Shown in pieces: positions 23,449 through 34,766 of a DNA stretch of 64,000 bases. The notes under the pieces are model-generated. The model did not search any database, was not told the DNA's origin, and saw only the letters and a program-made list of their open reading frames with translations. The stretch spans positions 310,001-374,000 of the forward strand of contig JH720301.1 in assembly GCA_000231825.2 (NCBI GenBank). The letters run 5' to 3'. Position 1 is the stretch's first letter; each line of letters starts with the position of its first letter. Both the position numbers and the translations under genes were made by a program. The stretch comes from Tetrahymena elliotti 4EA (taxonomy: Eukaryota > Ciliophora > Oligohymenophorea > Hymenostomatida > Tetrahymenidae).

Positions 23449-26400
23449 ATGGAATAAAGTAGAAGTCTACATATTGATAGAAAACCTCTTAAAGATAATC
23501 CTATAAGCATTCTTGGTTAAGCAGTACCTCCAAGCATGCTTTTAGATAATGAAAATATTAATGAGGATAACTAATTCAATCAATTATAACCCAAATCTAA
23601 ATCTAACCTAGGAAGTATAGATGGTAATCATCTTTACAAAAATTTTTCTTCAAAATCAAATTAATATTTTATTGAATTAGATTTTTATCTTACTAATTGC
23701 CAAAAACTTTCAATTAAATGAATTTTTGCAAATATTTTTTCATTCCTCTTTTTGTAGAAATTAAAAATGTTCTTTTCTTAAAATTATTTTTATTTTGTAA
23801 CAATATTTATTTAACTAAATTATTTCTTTATTTTAATAGCTTTAAGTTCAGATAATAGTCCGAATAAATTAAATAATAAAAAGATGTAAGGTGAATTAAT
23901 TGCTTAAGAATAAAAACCTTAAATTATTTCTGTTAAAGCTGGTTCCTCTAAAAAGAAATGGATCATTGCTATTATAGCTCTCATAATCATAGGCTGTATC
24001 TTAGGAGGTGTCTTAGCTTATCAACTTAAAACTGAATCTAATGGAAGTGAAAAATTCAAAGAAGTGATTAAGATACCTGCAACTTATAATTAATACAAGG
24101 AATCTATCCAAAAAGGTTAAAGTGGTAATTTAGTTAATATAATTCAGGTACCTAAAAGCTAGAAAATTTATGAATATAAGCTTTATAATAATCAAACAAC
24201 TATCTAAGGTGATGGGTAGAAAAAAATAACAAACTCTCTAATTGTTCACTAATTTGGGTTGGTTTGTGCTAACGTGACAGATGACGAGTTTTAGATGTAC
24301 ATTTATATTATTGACACAAAAATGTATGAGAATAATAAGCTAGGCAACTAATTGACTGGGTTTCCTGCAATACTAGAAAAAGAAAAAGCAGCTGCTAAAA
24401 GGTATTTGAAATAATCTGAAAGTAAATCTATAAATTGATTTTAGAATATTTTATTGTTAATTTAATTTTCAAAAAAAAAGATACAGAAGAAATTATTGCT
24501 AAAAGTAATGAATTCGTGAGTAAATAATCTGAGAATTCTATTTAGAATGAATATGCTCCTTTGAATGAAGAAGAAATACGGCTATTGGCTCAGAAAGGTA
24601 TCTCTCCTGAATAGTTTTACTAGTCAAGATATCCAATTATTTACTTTACTTTGGATAAGAACAGTAAAGTCAAGCTAATACATCAACCTATCAACTTACG
24701 TTTAGACATCTTTTAGATATACTTGAATATAATTGAACAGGTTACACCTATTGTAAAGAGTGATTTTTACACGTTTACAGATAAAAATGGAAATAAGAAG
24801 AGAATGCTAATAGCATATACGCAAAGAATTTTAAGTGGAAAAGAAGTTAAACCTGAACTTACTGCCACCGTCGATGAACATGGTTAGGCAAATTTGAATA
24901 AATAATTTTAACAAAATAAGGTTAAAGACAATGATTCATCCTAATCTTAAAATTATAGTTAAAACTCAGTTATCTAAAATGGTGCTCTTCTTGAAAGTAA
25001 TGCAAAGTCTGATTTTAAGATTGATGATAATAAGGTTGATGATAATGGAGATATGCCTCTATTCAAAGGTATAGAAATGAATTCTGAATGTAAAATACAA
25101 TTTGTTCGTTAAGAAGATGTAATTGATGATGCATTTTTCAATCTTATTCAAACAACTTTTAATTAAATGAGTGTCCTTCCTTAAACTTTGGATGAAGCAT
25201 TAGATACCTATAATTCAGTGTTTAACACTTCAAATTAAAATGGCAATTCTCATACTGATATTGATGGCTAAAAAGTTGAAGGAAGAGTGCTTCAAAAATC
25301 TGGTATAAATCTTTCTCCAGCTATTTAAAAACCTATATTTAGAAAAAATATTGCTTCATTTGAATTTGGTGCCGATGTAAGATCTGAATGCATAGATTCA
25401 GGTTTTATAGGAAAAGAAGATATTTGTAAAGTAGGGCTTTATGGTTTCTTTAATGGAGTAACTTCTATTATTGTAGAGAAATAAAGTAAGATTATCTCTA
25501 CTAAATAAATTAAATTTTATAAATTTTTTTATATTTTAATAGCTAGAGTCAATGTGTCTAAAATTCTGAAACTTTACTAATATATCCAACACTTTGTATA
25601 GGATAAACTTGATTTAATCAAAGATAAAGTCAATGGAAGACTTACAACTATTTAAAAAGATATAGAAGCTCTATTAGATGAATTAGAAACAGTGATTACT
25701 GTTGAAAAAAACCCTGTTTTGAAAGAAATATATGATCTCGTAAATAATGATGAGTTAAATGTTTTCAATTTGATTGCAGATTTAGAATAATTCCTGAAAG
25801 AAACTGTAAAAAATATCTCAAAGCTAGTCAAAGATCCTTTAACTACACTAAAGGAAAGAATGCTAGGATTCCTGTCAAATAACAATATCTATATTGAAAA
25901 TTAAATTAATCACATTCAAAACTTCCTTGTTGATAGGTTGACAAAAATTTAGAAGCTAATTGATTTAGCTCAAAATTATGGTCTCCCTGAAAGTGCCTAT
26001 TAACAAATTTATCTTACTCTTGAAAATCTTGAAGATCTTTTAGTACAAATTATTGATGAACCTTTAAAAAAATATCTTGATGAAGTTGAAGGTTTTATTT
26101 TAGAATAAACAAACAAAATATTTTCCTCAATAAATGAAGTAGATAAATCAGTGTCTTCTTTAGATAGTACTAAAACTGTGGCCAATAAATTAAAAAAGAT
26201 TATTGGTACATCCTAAATTATAGATACATTAAAATCATTTATCAATAAAACTGTTAAAACTATTTCTTAGTAATATGACTTATCAGATTTAATGTCAAAA
26301 GCTTTGAAAAAATCTATTACTACTATTAAACGAGAGCTTTATCAAAAGATTGAAGATTTGCAATAAAAATTCCCAGGTGTCCCTCCTAATACAATCTCTA

Positions 26401-28101
26401 ATACTGATATTGATTTAATTTTAAGTGATTTTTCTAATTTGAGCAATTTGGCACTCGATCTTGTTTCAGGTATTAAAGAATTAAAATAAGATATTATAGA
26501 AATAGTATAAACAGTTACAAAACTACAAGAAATAAAGATAATTGATATTTCAACAAATTTGGCAAAACAATTAGATCTATTTCCTACAGAAATATTACAA
26601 AAGTTAACGAAATAGGGAGAAAATACTGTAGGTAAAGCTAAAGATGTAGGCTATCAAATGAAAGAACATATTCTTAATTGGAAAGATAATTTGGTCATTA
26701 AGAGTAAGAAACTTCTTTCTGACTTGACTGATATTTATGCTGATTTGAAGATATTTTTGAGAAAAGCTGATTTTCCTGAAGATGATCCAAACTATTATAA
26801 AGTAAAATAAATACCTCTAATAATTATTTTTTATTTTTATATTAAAATTAAAAAAGGGAGCAATTATTAATGAAATTGTTGAGATTGTTTAATCTGTAAA
26901 AAGTATAGTTAATTTCAATTATTACTCGATAGGATAGTCATTTAAAAGGTTCTCTGAGATACCTGATAAATTCAGCAAGTTTGTAAATGACATAAAACTT
27001 TTAGGCTAACACTGCATGAACTATTTCGGAGATGTAAGAATTGATATCATTGATATTTATGTAGATTAGAAATCAGCTTGGAAAGATATTAGATCCTTGT
27101 TTGAAGAATCTAAAGAAAATATTAGATAATAAATCTCAGTTACTATAGAAACAGAATACAATTAAAATCTCAATAAAAAAGCTATACCATAAATAAAGAC
27201 AGACATTGATGAATTGATGAACAAAGATTTAGCTGCTTACAGAGGGGACATTGATAATCATAACTTTGATGTAGAGAAACTATATAACAATCTCATAAAT
27301 ACTCTCATTACTGAGGCTTAATTTGAAAAAATAATAGAAGCTCCTTGTATAGATATTGCTTTTTTATTTATCATTTTTAATTTTTATTTTATTACTCAAA
27401 ATAGCTCTTAGCATACCATTTGAATATATTTATATGTATCCTACTCCAATTGGTATTATACTTAAATTAAGACTTTATGCAAGTTGGGATACTAATTTGA
27501 GATTCAAATTAGCTTTCTACAATGCCATTCTCGATGTAGCTGCTGGAGTTTCTACTAAAGTTGTCATGGGAGGAGAAGTTGGGGCCAGTGTATTTGTTGC
27601 TGAAGTAGGTGGCTATGCTGAAGGAACTTTCTTAGATACATCTCTTATGTTAGGCCTTAATTTCAAAGTATTAGAGAAGGTAATGATAATTTTTGATAAT
27701 TTATATATTCTATCTATTTTATTTTATTAATTTAAATTTTAATCTATGAAATTTAGTTCAAAGGATCATTTTATATGGATGCCACTTTCAGTCCTTATCA
27801 TATTAAAATGGGCCTTTACTACAAAACTTTGTTTAGTATTGAAGTATTTTCTTGTGGCAGAAGAAGAAATTTAGGTTTATTATCAATAATAGGAGGTTTC
27901 ATAAAAAAAGCAGTTAATGCCGTTATTAAGAATCCTAATAATCCTATTGCTAAGACCATTAACAAAGTAGTTGATTGTCTGAGTACCTTAAAAATTGAAT
28001 AAAAAAGGAATGATATTTTTAGTCCTTTTGATATAAAGGGTGAGTCTTATAAAAAGCGTTTATATGAAGTTGAGTTTGGTCCTCTTTAAAAATTTGTTTG
28101 A
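23449..28101 (+). CDS. Large type II single-pass membrane protein, copy A (1376 residues, 7 exons)
   Basis: ATG 23449, TGA 28099-28101. Introns: 23624-23839, 24422-24480, 25486-25542, 26802-26856, 27347-27404 and 27680-27756; the spliced length is exactly 1377 codons. Residues 1-98 are polar and cytosolic, ending in a Lys cluster (SSKKK). A single TM segment spans about 99-120 (WIIAIIALIIIGCILGGVLA). About 1,250 residues follow outside or in the lumen: a mixed N-terminal part, a very long Lys/Glu/Ile-rich helical region (~residues 590-1170), and a C-terminal glycine- and valine-rich module beginning MYPTPIGI and containing GGEVGASVFVAEVGG and GTFLDT, probably beta-rich. I recognise no named family. 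Paralogue of 34767-39221: exon 2 is 582 nt in both and introns 1 and 2 share phase. It probably works with the divergent Cys-rich protein. Confidence 0.85.
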
Positions 28102-28522
28102 TGAATATTTCGTATCTATTCAGAAATTATGCTCTGAATTATATAGTCTTTTTAAAATTAGATGCATTTTTATTTTAAATTAAAAATTTTGAATTTTTGT
28201 TAGTTTAATTAAAAATAGTTCATCATTTTTATTATTTAAATTGTACTTTTTACCAACTAAATTAATAAACAATATTTTTTTAAATATTACAAGTAAGATG
28301 TTGTTTTTGTTTATGTCTTTAAAAGTAATTAAGTAAAATCATAAAAATTTATTTTTAACAAATTTCTTTATCAAATAATCTATTAAAATCTAAATTTTTT
28401 CAATGAATTTAGAATGATAGTAATATAAAATCATATAGAAGCTGAATAAATATTAAGTAAAATTAAAATTAGTAAAATTTAATCCAATAACCAATTTTAT
28501 TAAAGAATAATAATTAATCAAA
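28102..28522. other. Intergenic spacer
   Basis: About 420 bp, AT-rich, with nothing seen; it serves as 3' flank of copy A and 5' flank of the GNAT-like gene. Confidence 0.4.
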
Positions 28523-29209
28523 ATGGCTTAATCTTTAAATATAAGATATTAGGTTTTAGAGTATAAATATGTTGAAAGTTTAGTAGATTGCATAATAGAA
28601 GCAGAAACACAAGATGGATCTTTTTTATCTCATATGCGTATAAATAAGTAGACACTGTAATAAATTTTCATCAACTTTCTAAAAACCGAAGATCAATAAA
28701 TTTACAGCAAAGTCTTAATTGGAGTGAATACAAGTGATGATTAAGTAATTGCTTTCGTTGTTGGTGAAGATCTGTAAGATGTTATTGAAGAAACTAATCA
28801 AGAATAAGAAGATAAGGTTATAAATCAATATTGTGGAATCTAAAAGCTAGTACTCTCTGAAATGAGCTAATAATTTAAATAACCTGGCCAAATGATGATT
28901 GTGGATAGCTATGGAGTTAGAATAAAATTTTAGGAATTGAAGATAGGATAAATAATTTTAATAAAGTATCTTGACTACATAGAAACTTTAGGTTATCTTG
29001 GCCTATCGGGGCTATGTACAAGTCGTGTTTGTCTCCATATTTGCAGAAAATTAGGAGGAAAAGTGTTTAAAAGTTTACATCCAAAGGAGTTGGCATGTAT
29101 AGACCCAAATCTTTGTACAATGTTTAAAGAGAATATAGAAATTCCAATAATCTATTGTAAGAAATATCAAATGTAATAATAGCAACTATAAAATGATTAA
29201 AAATAATGA
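28523..29209 (+). CDS. GNAT-like N-acetyltransferase family protein, divergent (228 residues)
   Basis: Single exon, ATG 28523, TGA 29207-29209. The protein is soluble, with no signal peptide or TM. The order of elements resembles a GNAT fold: an N-terminal strand and helix (YQVLEYKYVESLVDCIIEA), a central strand (QVIAFVVGED), a helix, and a C-terminal segment (CTSRVCLHICRKLGGKVFKS) that matches the S-R-x(5)-K-L-G-F-type helix typical of arylalkylamine/dopamine N-acetyltransferase-like ciliate proteins. The acetyl-CoA pyrophosphate loop (Q/R-x-x-G-x-G/A) is not clearly present; LGYLGLSG is the nearest candidate. The tail is Gln-rich (QMQQQQLQ). It sits alone between the two copies of the divergent pair and was not duplicated with them. 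Assignment is by overall pattern, so moderate confidence in fold and low confidence in activity. Confidence 0.5.
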
Positions 29210-29672
29210 TAAGATTAAAATAAATTGAAGTAAATTACTTTAAGACATGTAATAAATGTAAATGCGAAATTCAAATAAGAGTGTTTCTACATAAATAGTA
29301 AACTAAAGAATTTTTACAAGTTAATTCTAACAAATTTTGATTAAAATTTAAATAAAAAAGTAAAAAATTTATTTGGCTCTTTAAAATTCGAGCTAATTTA
29401 AATTGTATTTTGTAAATAATTTTTGTGCATTTATTTATTTGACCAACTTTAAATTAAAGCATTTATTTGCTAATCATTGATTGAAAAAAGTTTATCCTTC
29501 TATTTGATTATCTTTTTTGAGATTAATTAAATTTTATATAAAAATGGTTTTTTGTTAGATGAACTACAGTAATATTAAATCAAACAGATATAAGATTAAA
29601 AAAGACTATTTAAATTTACAAACTATTTAGTTCTTAATAAAATATTTTATTTATTTATGTAAAAGATTATTT
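29210..29672. other. Convergent intergenic spacer
   Basis: 463 bp of AT-rich DNA between the GNAT-like gene and copy B of the Cys-rich gene; nothing supported. Confidence 0.4.
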
Positions 29673-32600
29673 TCAAAGACAACTTTTAATGATTTGAATA
29701 TTCTTAGCACATCTTTCAGAGTTTATAAAGCACCATTAGGAAGATTATATACTTTGAATAACTCCTAAGTAGTCAGATTTTTAAACTAAATCTTTTATTT
29801 CTTTTTCGTTAAGACATTTTTAACGGTTTGAGAAGGAGACATCAATGAGAGCATTTTAGAGACATTAATTAATAGATTTATCAAGTCCATAGCATGCAGA
29901 AGTGTCAGTCATAGATTGTTCAACAACCTGTGTGAAAATTTTTTTTGCCATAGTTGAAGAAATACTTAAGTTGTTGGCCTTCATATAATCTAAGTTGAGG
30001 TTGAATTGATAAGTTATGTATTTAATACTAAATGCGTCCACACTCTTAGCAAGGAATTTATTATCAGGAGTAATGATGGGAATAAGCTAGTTATTAATAT
30101 TTTCATTAGAAATGATGTAATCAACAATATTAGAAATACAGTTGCATTTTTAAGGTATGTTGGTTTCTAAATTAGCATTGGCAACCACTTAAGCATATGA
30201 TTAATCAGCTCTATCAATTAAGGCTTCTAATTCTTCAACTTCAATTACTCTAATCTTGAATATCTTATAGTTTTTGAAATTATTTAAATACTTAGAATTT
30301 ATTTTTTTAGCAAATTCATTTTGCGAGTTATCAGCACCTCCAATATAGAAGACTTAAGTTTATTAACCTTCAGGTAAGTGAGCCCCAACAGTTTCGAAGA
30401 AGCCATTTCCAAAATAATTGGTAACTAAATATTACTTTTGAATGATAGATTAACTTTCCTACTCCTAACCACATACATCAAGAACAAAGTATTATTTATT
30501 ACTAGTCTTTAAAGATTAATTAGCAGATAAAACAAGTAAGTCAATTTGTTAAATTTTAAGTTCATCTACTTCATAGCTAGAGGAAAAACAGTTAACAGGA
30601 GCACCTTAAAAAGTAATTGGGATATCACGAGATTACTTAATAGATACCTTAACATTGTTGAATGCATTAAAATCAGAAAGATAAGTTTCAAGACTGGATT
30701 CGCAAGAAAGCTAGCTGCAAGAGAATTCATCTTCAATACTATATCCATAGAATATGTTGTATTTTTAGTTTTCTAAAGCATATTTAGCCAAACTAGAAGG
30801 ATTAGCAGATTTACCATTTAATTAGACACCAGATAGAGAAAGGATCATAGCATAGATAGCAGTCATAGATCCATTTGTAGACATGGTAGATCTTTTCAAT
30901 TATGAGTCATTACATTAAATTTTGGGATCATTTAAAGAGGAGTAGTATTACTTAAAAGAGGCAAAAGTGCATAAGTTAGTATCAACTAAGGATTGGTTTG
31001 CCCAAAGAGGATTTTGAGTTGTGAATTGACTGACTCCTAGTTTTACGTTATAAAGATATGAATTAGAATCAAAAAGGTCTGAATTCTTGAATTAGTTAGC
31101 TTATGTAGTAGTCATAGAAGATAGAGGGGTAGAAGCCATAAAATTACAAACTCCATTATTTGTGTACATATTTTTAATGTCTTTACATTTTAAGCATTCT
31201 TTATGAGATGGACCAGAACAAGATAAACAAGAAGAGTGGCAAGGAGAACAAGTAAATGTCTTTTGATCCCAATACATACCTTAAGTGCATTAATCACAAT
31301 TATCATCATCAGAACAGCTTAAGCAATTAGCAGCACAAGGAACACAACTATTTTATTAAGGACTAAAGTATTGAGAAGAAATACATCTTTACTTTGCAGT
31401 TTCAATCAAAACTTAAGTTTAAATATCTTTTACTGATAAATCCTAACTTATAATGCATTATACAAATTCTGTGCAAGAAAGACCATTTTCTGGTTCATAG
31501 TCAGTTGGACATTTAGTAAAGCATTTAAATTTAGAGTCAATTTGTATGAAATAATTGAAATCCATTTTACACTTAGTACACAAACTAGAAGAATCAACAC
31601 ATTCTTCACAAGAAAAATGGCAAGCTAAATTATAAAAATATAAATTTTTGAATTTTTTTATAAAATGAATAATTTATTACGCTTATTTATTTGAGTTTTG
31701 GTATCAAGATAACTATTCAACTTTTAAGAAGGATTCATACAGAATCCATTCTCAAGGTTATATCCATTTTTACATGATAGGCACTATTTAGCATTAGGGC
31801 CAGAACAAGTAGCACAATTATTGGTACATTTCTTACGCTCATAAGGATAAACTGTTTGTCTATATTCATCATCAGCACATTTAGCAGACCCACAGCATTA
31901 GCCTGTAGGGCAAGTCTTACATCCACCATTAGGGCTATTTAAATTAAATATAATTTAAGCATTTAACTATTAGAAATCACTAAATTTTACTCTTTGATAA
32001 ATGCATCAAAACAAATCTAGCAATCAGTGGCTTTTGGTCCATTACATACTTTACAGTATTTATCGCAATCAAGGCATTAACTTCCTGAGCCATATTGTCC
32101 TATCTTACATTCAAGACAGTGAGATTCGGTTTAGATTAATGCTGAAGGACAATTGGAAACACAAGTTCCATTATTTAAAACAAATCCATTATTACATTTA
32201 CTACAGAATTCTTTACCCTAATCATCTATTTTAAAAATATTACCATATTATTAGCTTCTAATAAAAATAATTAATTACTATTAGTGCAAGATAAACAATT
32301 TTTGCCTTGACAATTAGTACATGTTCCATCAGGGTTTAAAGTATAACCACTTTTGCAAGCCTTACAAGACTTGAAATCAGCTGTGCATCTACCACAGTTT
32401 TAAATATCACACTTCATACAAATATCTTAGAAACCATTAGCAGGAGATAATTTCAATTTTTATTCAGTTTAGATATCAAAGTTACCTAATAAGTGTTTAA
32501 AAAAGCCTATTTAAAATTAATAGAGACATTTCAAATTACCTGTGACTTATAATAGATCCTCAGGGTGATTGCAATTCCATTACAATTAGAAGGCTTCGAC

Positions 32601-33637
32601 AAAGAGTTTCTTGAAATCAGGATTATAAGTATTTACAGTGATTAATTTGCTGAACTTAGTATTAGAACAAAAATTATGAATTGCATGATATGATGTAAGG
32701 TAATTATGCGAAAAATTAAAGTTTATTAATTTTAAGAGTAATTAAATTAAATTTTATAGTATGGTTTGAGATCCATAAAAAAATAAGTAACTTTGAATAT
32801 TTGTAAGTATTTATGGTATTTTTTTGATTGATGCATAATGATGTCATCTTAAAAAATTAAATTAATTACATCTTTATATCAAAATATTTTGAGTGTATTT
32901 CAATATGAAATAGAAAAGAAAAAGATTTAATATTTAAACAGAAAATTTATGAAAAATTTATTTCGTTGTTTAAATTCACTTTTTTGGGGATTACACTTTT
33001 ATTGAAATACAAATGCATGTTATTGATTATTTAAAGTTTTATAATCAATTTTACCACCACCAATAAAAAGCATAGTTAAATAGATAAAAAACAAAGTGTT
33101 TATTACCTAATCTACATTGAAAACATTAAATTTATCTTCAAATGTTTTAAGTTAATCTGCGCTACTTGTCAAGAAAGTATTACCAGAACACAATTTACAC
33201 TCAGAGTAAGTAGCAGAGAGGGTAGTAATTAATTATTAAGAAGCGCAATCAGAATTCTTGATGAATAATTGATTGAAAAGGTAGAATTCAGGAAGTCCTA
33301 CTAAACCATAAGTAAGTTAGAGTTTTTGGTTCTTATTTTAAAGGGCTATTTCAATTTCATTTGCAGTGCTTCTTTCAAGTATTTGGGTTATTTGAATGGG
33401 AGATTTTCCATCTAACTCAGCTATGTTTAAAATTTCAGAGAAATAGCAACCAGATTTCTTCTAAGCTAGAGTAACAAGCTGATTTGAGAGGCCAAATACA
33501 GCACTTCCGTTATTGCATTAACCTGTATTAATAATATCTTAAACAGTATTTTACGAATTCACAGTAAAGCAAGAAAGACACAGAAAAACAAGTAAAAGAG
33601 AGCTTACTTGTTTTCTTTATGAAAATTTATTTAGCAT
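29673..33637 (-). CDS. Secreted cysteine-rich furin/GFR-like repeat protein, copy B (1097 residues, 6 exons)
   Basis: ATG 33637, TGA 29673-29675. Introns: 32655-33106, 32486-32539, 32226-32278, 31935-31990 and 31625-31680; the spliced length is exactly 1098 codons. A signal peptide covers about residues 1-28 (SSLLLVFLCLSCFTVNS), then an N-terminal domain (YGLVGLPEFYLFNQL), then CxxC-rich repeats (~230-600: CDIQNCGRC, CKACKSGYTL, CSDDDNCDQC), then a Cys-poor C-terminal region ending in CxxxIQIIKSCL. Domain order, length and the first five intron positions match copy A at 18080-22416; exon 2 (115 nt) and exon 5 (254 nt) have identical lengths. The three 3' introns of copy A are absent, giving one terminal exon of 1952 nt. 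Wobble positions use T/C-ending and AAG codons more than copy A, suggesting higher expression. Divergent from 34767. Confidence 0.85.
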
Positions 33638-34766
33638 TGAAATACCACCTTTAAGATTTAATCTTTCGTATAAAATGGGCAAAGAAAGCTTAGCTTTTTT
33701 ATTATTTTACTATTTTTTAGTTTTGTAATTAATTATTTGGGAAAAAGTGTCTTACAACTAATAATACTTTTGTTAGACGAAATATAATTCAAATCTTATT
33801 TTAATAATGACAGAATTCAATAGTTAGAAGATGACTGTAAATAACTTCAAGAGATTAGTATCTTTAATTAAATGAAGCCACTTCAACTAAGGTTATAGTT
33901 GAATATACTTTTATCAAAAAATCAATTTTTATATCTAATAGAACTATATTAACAAAGTAAGGTGTGGCTTTCAATTTTATTGGTATTTATAAAGGAAATA
34001 AAATCAGGGGGTAGGCACTTTATTGATTTTGATTTTGATTTTGAGTTTATCTATACTTGCTTTTATTTATACACTATTACCAATTTAAAAATTTTATTTA
34101 CAGATGTATGACAATAATTGAATTTAGACTTTTTGACATAGGATTATTTTAAACTTAACAAGGTTAAATTTATTTACGAAGATGGAAGATATTTATTTAG
34201 ATTATTACTTCTCTAATAGATCTAATAATGAAGGGGGTTAGTTTTCATTTGAAAAATATAAAAAGTTTTAGTGGTTTACATAAACTTTTTAAATAATCTA
34301 AGGACCTAAGTATTTTTTCCATGCCTCTTCTAGATTGTTAATAATGATTACAGACACAAAATGGTGGATTAAAATATACCTTATTCTCTTTACAAAACTT
34401 AAGTAAATAGGAAACTTGGATAAATTAAAGCTTATAAACAAGTAAAAATAATTCAATATTTAAATGAAGGTTTCTTTTATGATAGTTAAATAGTTATATG
34501 GAAAGGCTTCAACTATTCAAACTCTTCTGAATGAAATAAAAAATTTGTGGAGAATTTGATTGTTTTAATAAATTAATTGATTAGATATGATTTTTATTGA
34601 TATAATCTGTAAATTTGAACTGAAGTAAATATAAAATAAGAGCAAATCAGCAAAAAATTAAAAAAAATTTATATTGGCTTTGCGTTTGAGTATCTATAAT
34701 TTATTTAAATCTAAAAGATTGATAATTAAGTCAAACATTAAAGACAGAAACAAAATATCTTCACAT
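33638..34766. promoter_or_regulatory. Shared upstream region of divergent pair B
   Basis: 1129 bp between divergent start codons, equivalent to 22417-23448. It is AT-rich, but also contains an open frame of 125 codons (34182-34559) that pair A lacks. Confidence 0.45.
34182..34559 (+). CDS. Hypothetical ORF inside the pair-B control region (125 residues)
   Basis: ATG 34182 to TGA 34557-34559, open under the ciliate code. The translation begins MEDIYLDYYFSNRSNNEGG and continues with aromatic- and Lys-rich sequence (KWWIKIYLILFTKL) ending NEIKNLWRI. Composition is more protein-like than the flanks, with a better G+C content. No homologue comes to mind. It could be a small gene, a relic of a gene captured during the duplication, an alternative upstream exon of the membrane protein gene, or a chance frame. 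Confidence 0.3.

Noticed and set aside
25652..25885. Minus-strand ORF opposite the copy A membrane-protein gene
   Set aside because: Antisense shadow of a long real exon; no coding character of its own.
30546..30776. Overlapping plus and minus ORFs in the last exon of the copy B Cys-rich gene
   Set aside because: Both are alternative-frame shadows of a 1952-nt exon whose frame is continuous and paralogous to copy A.
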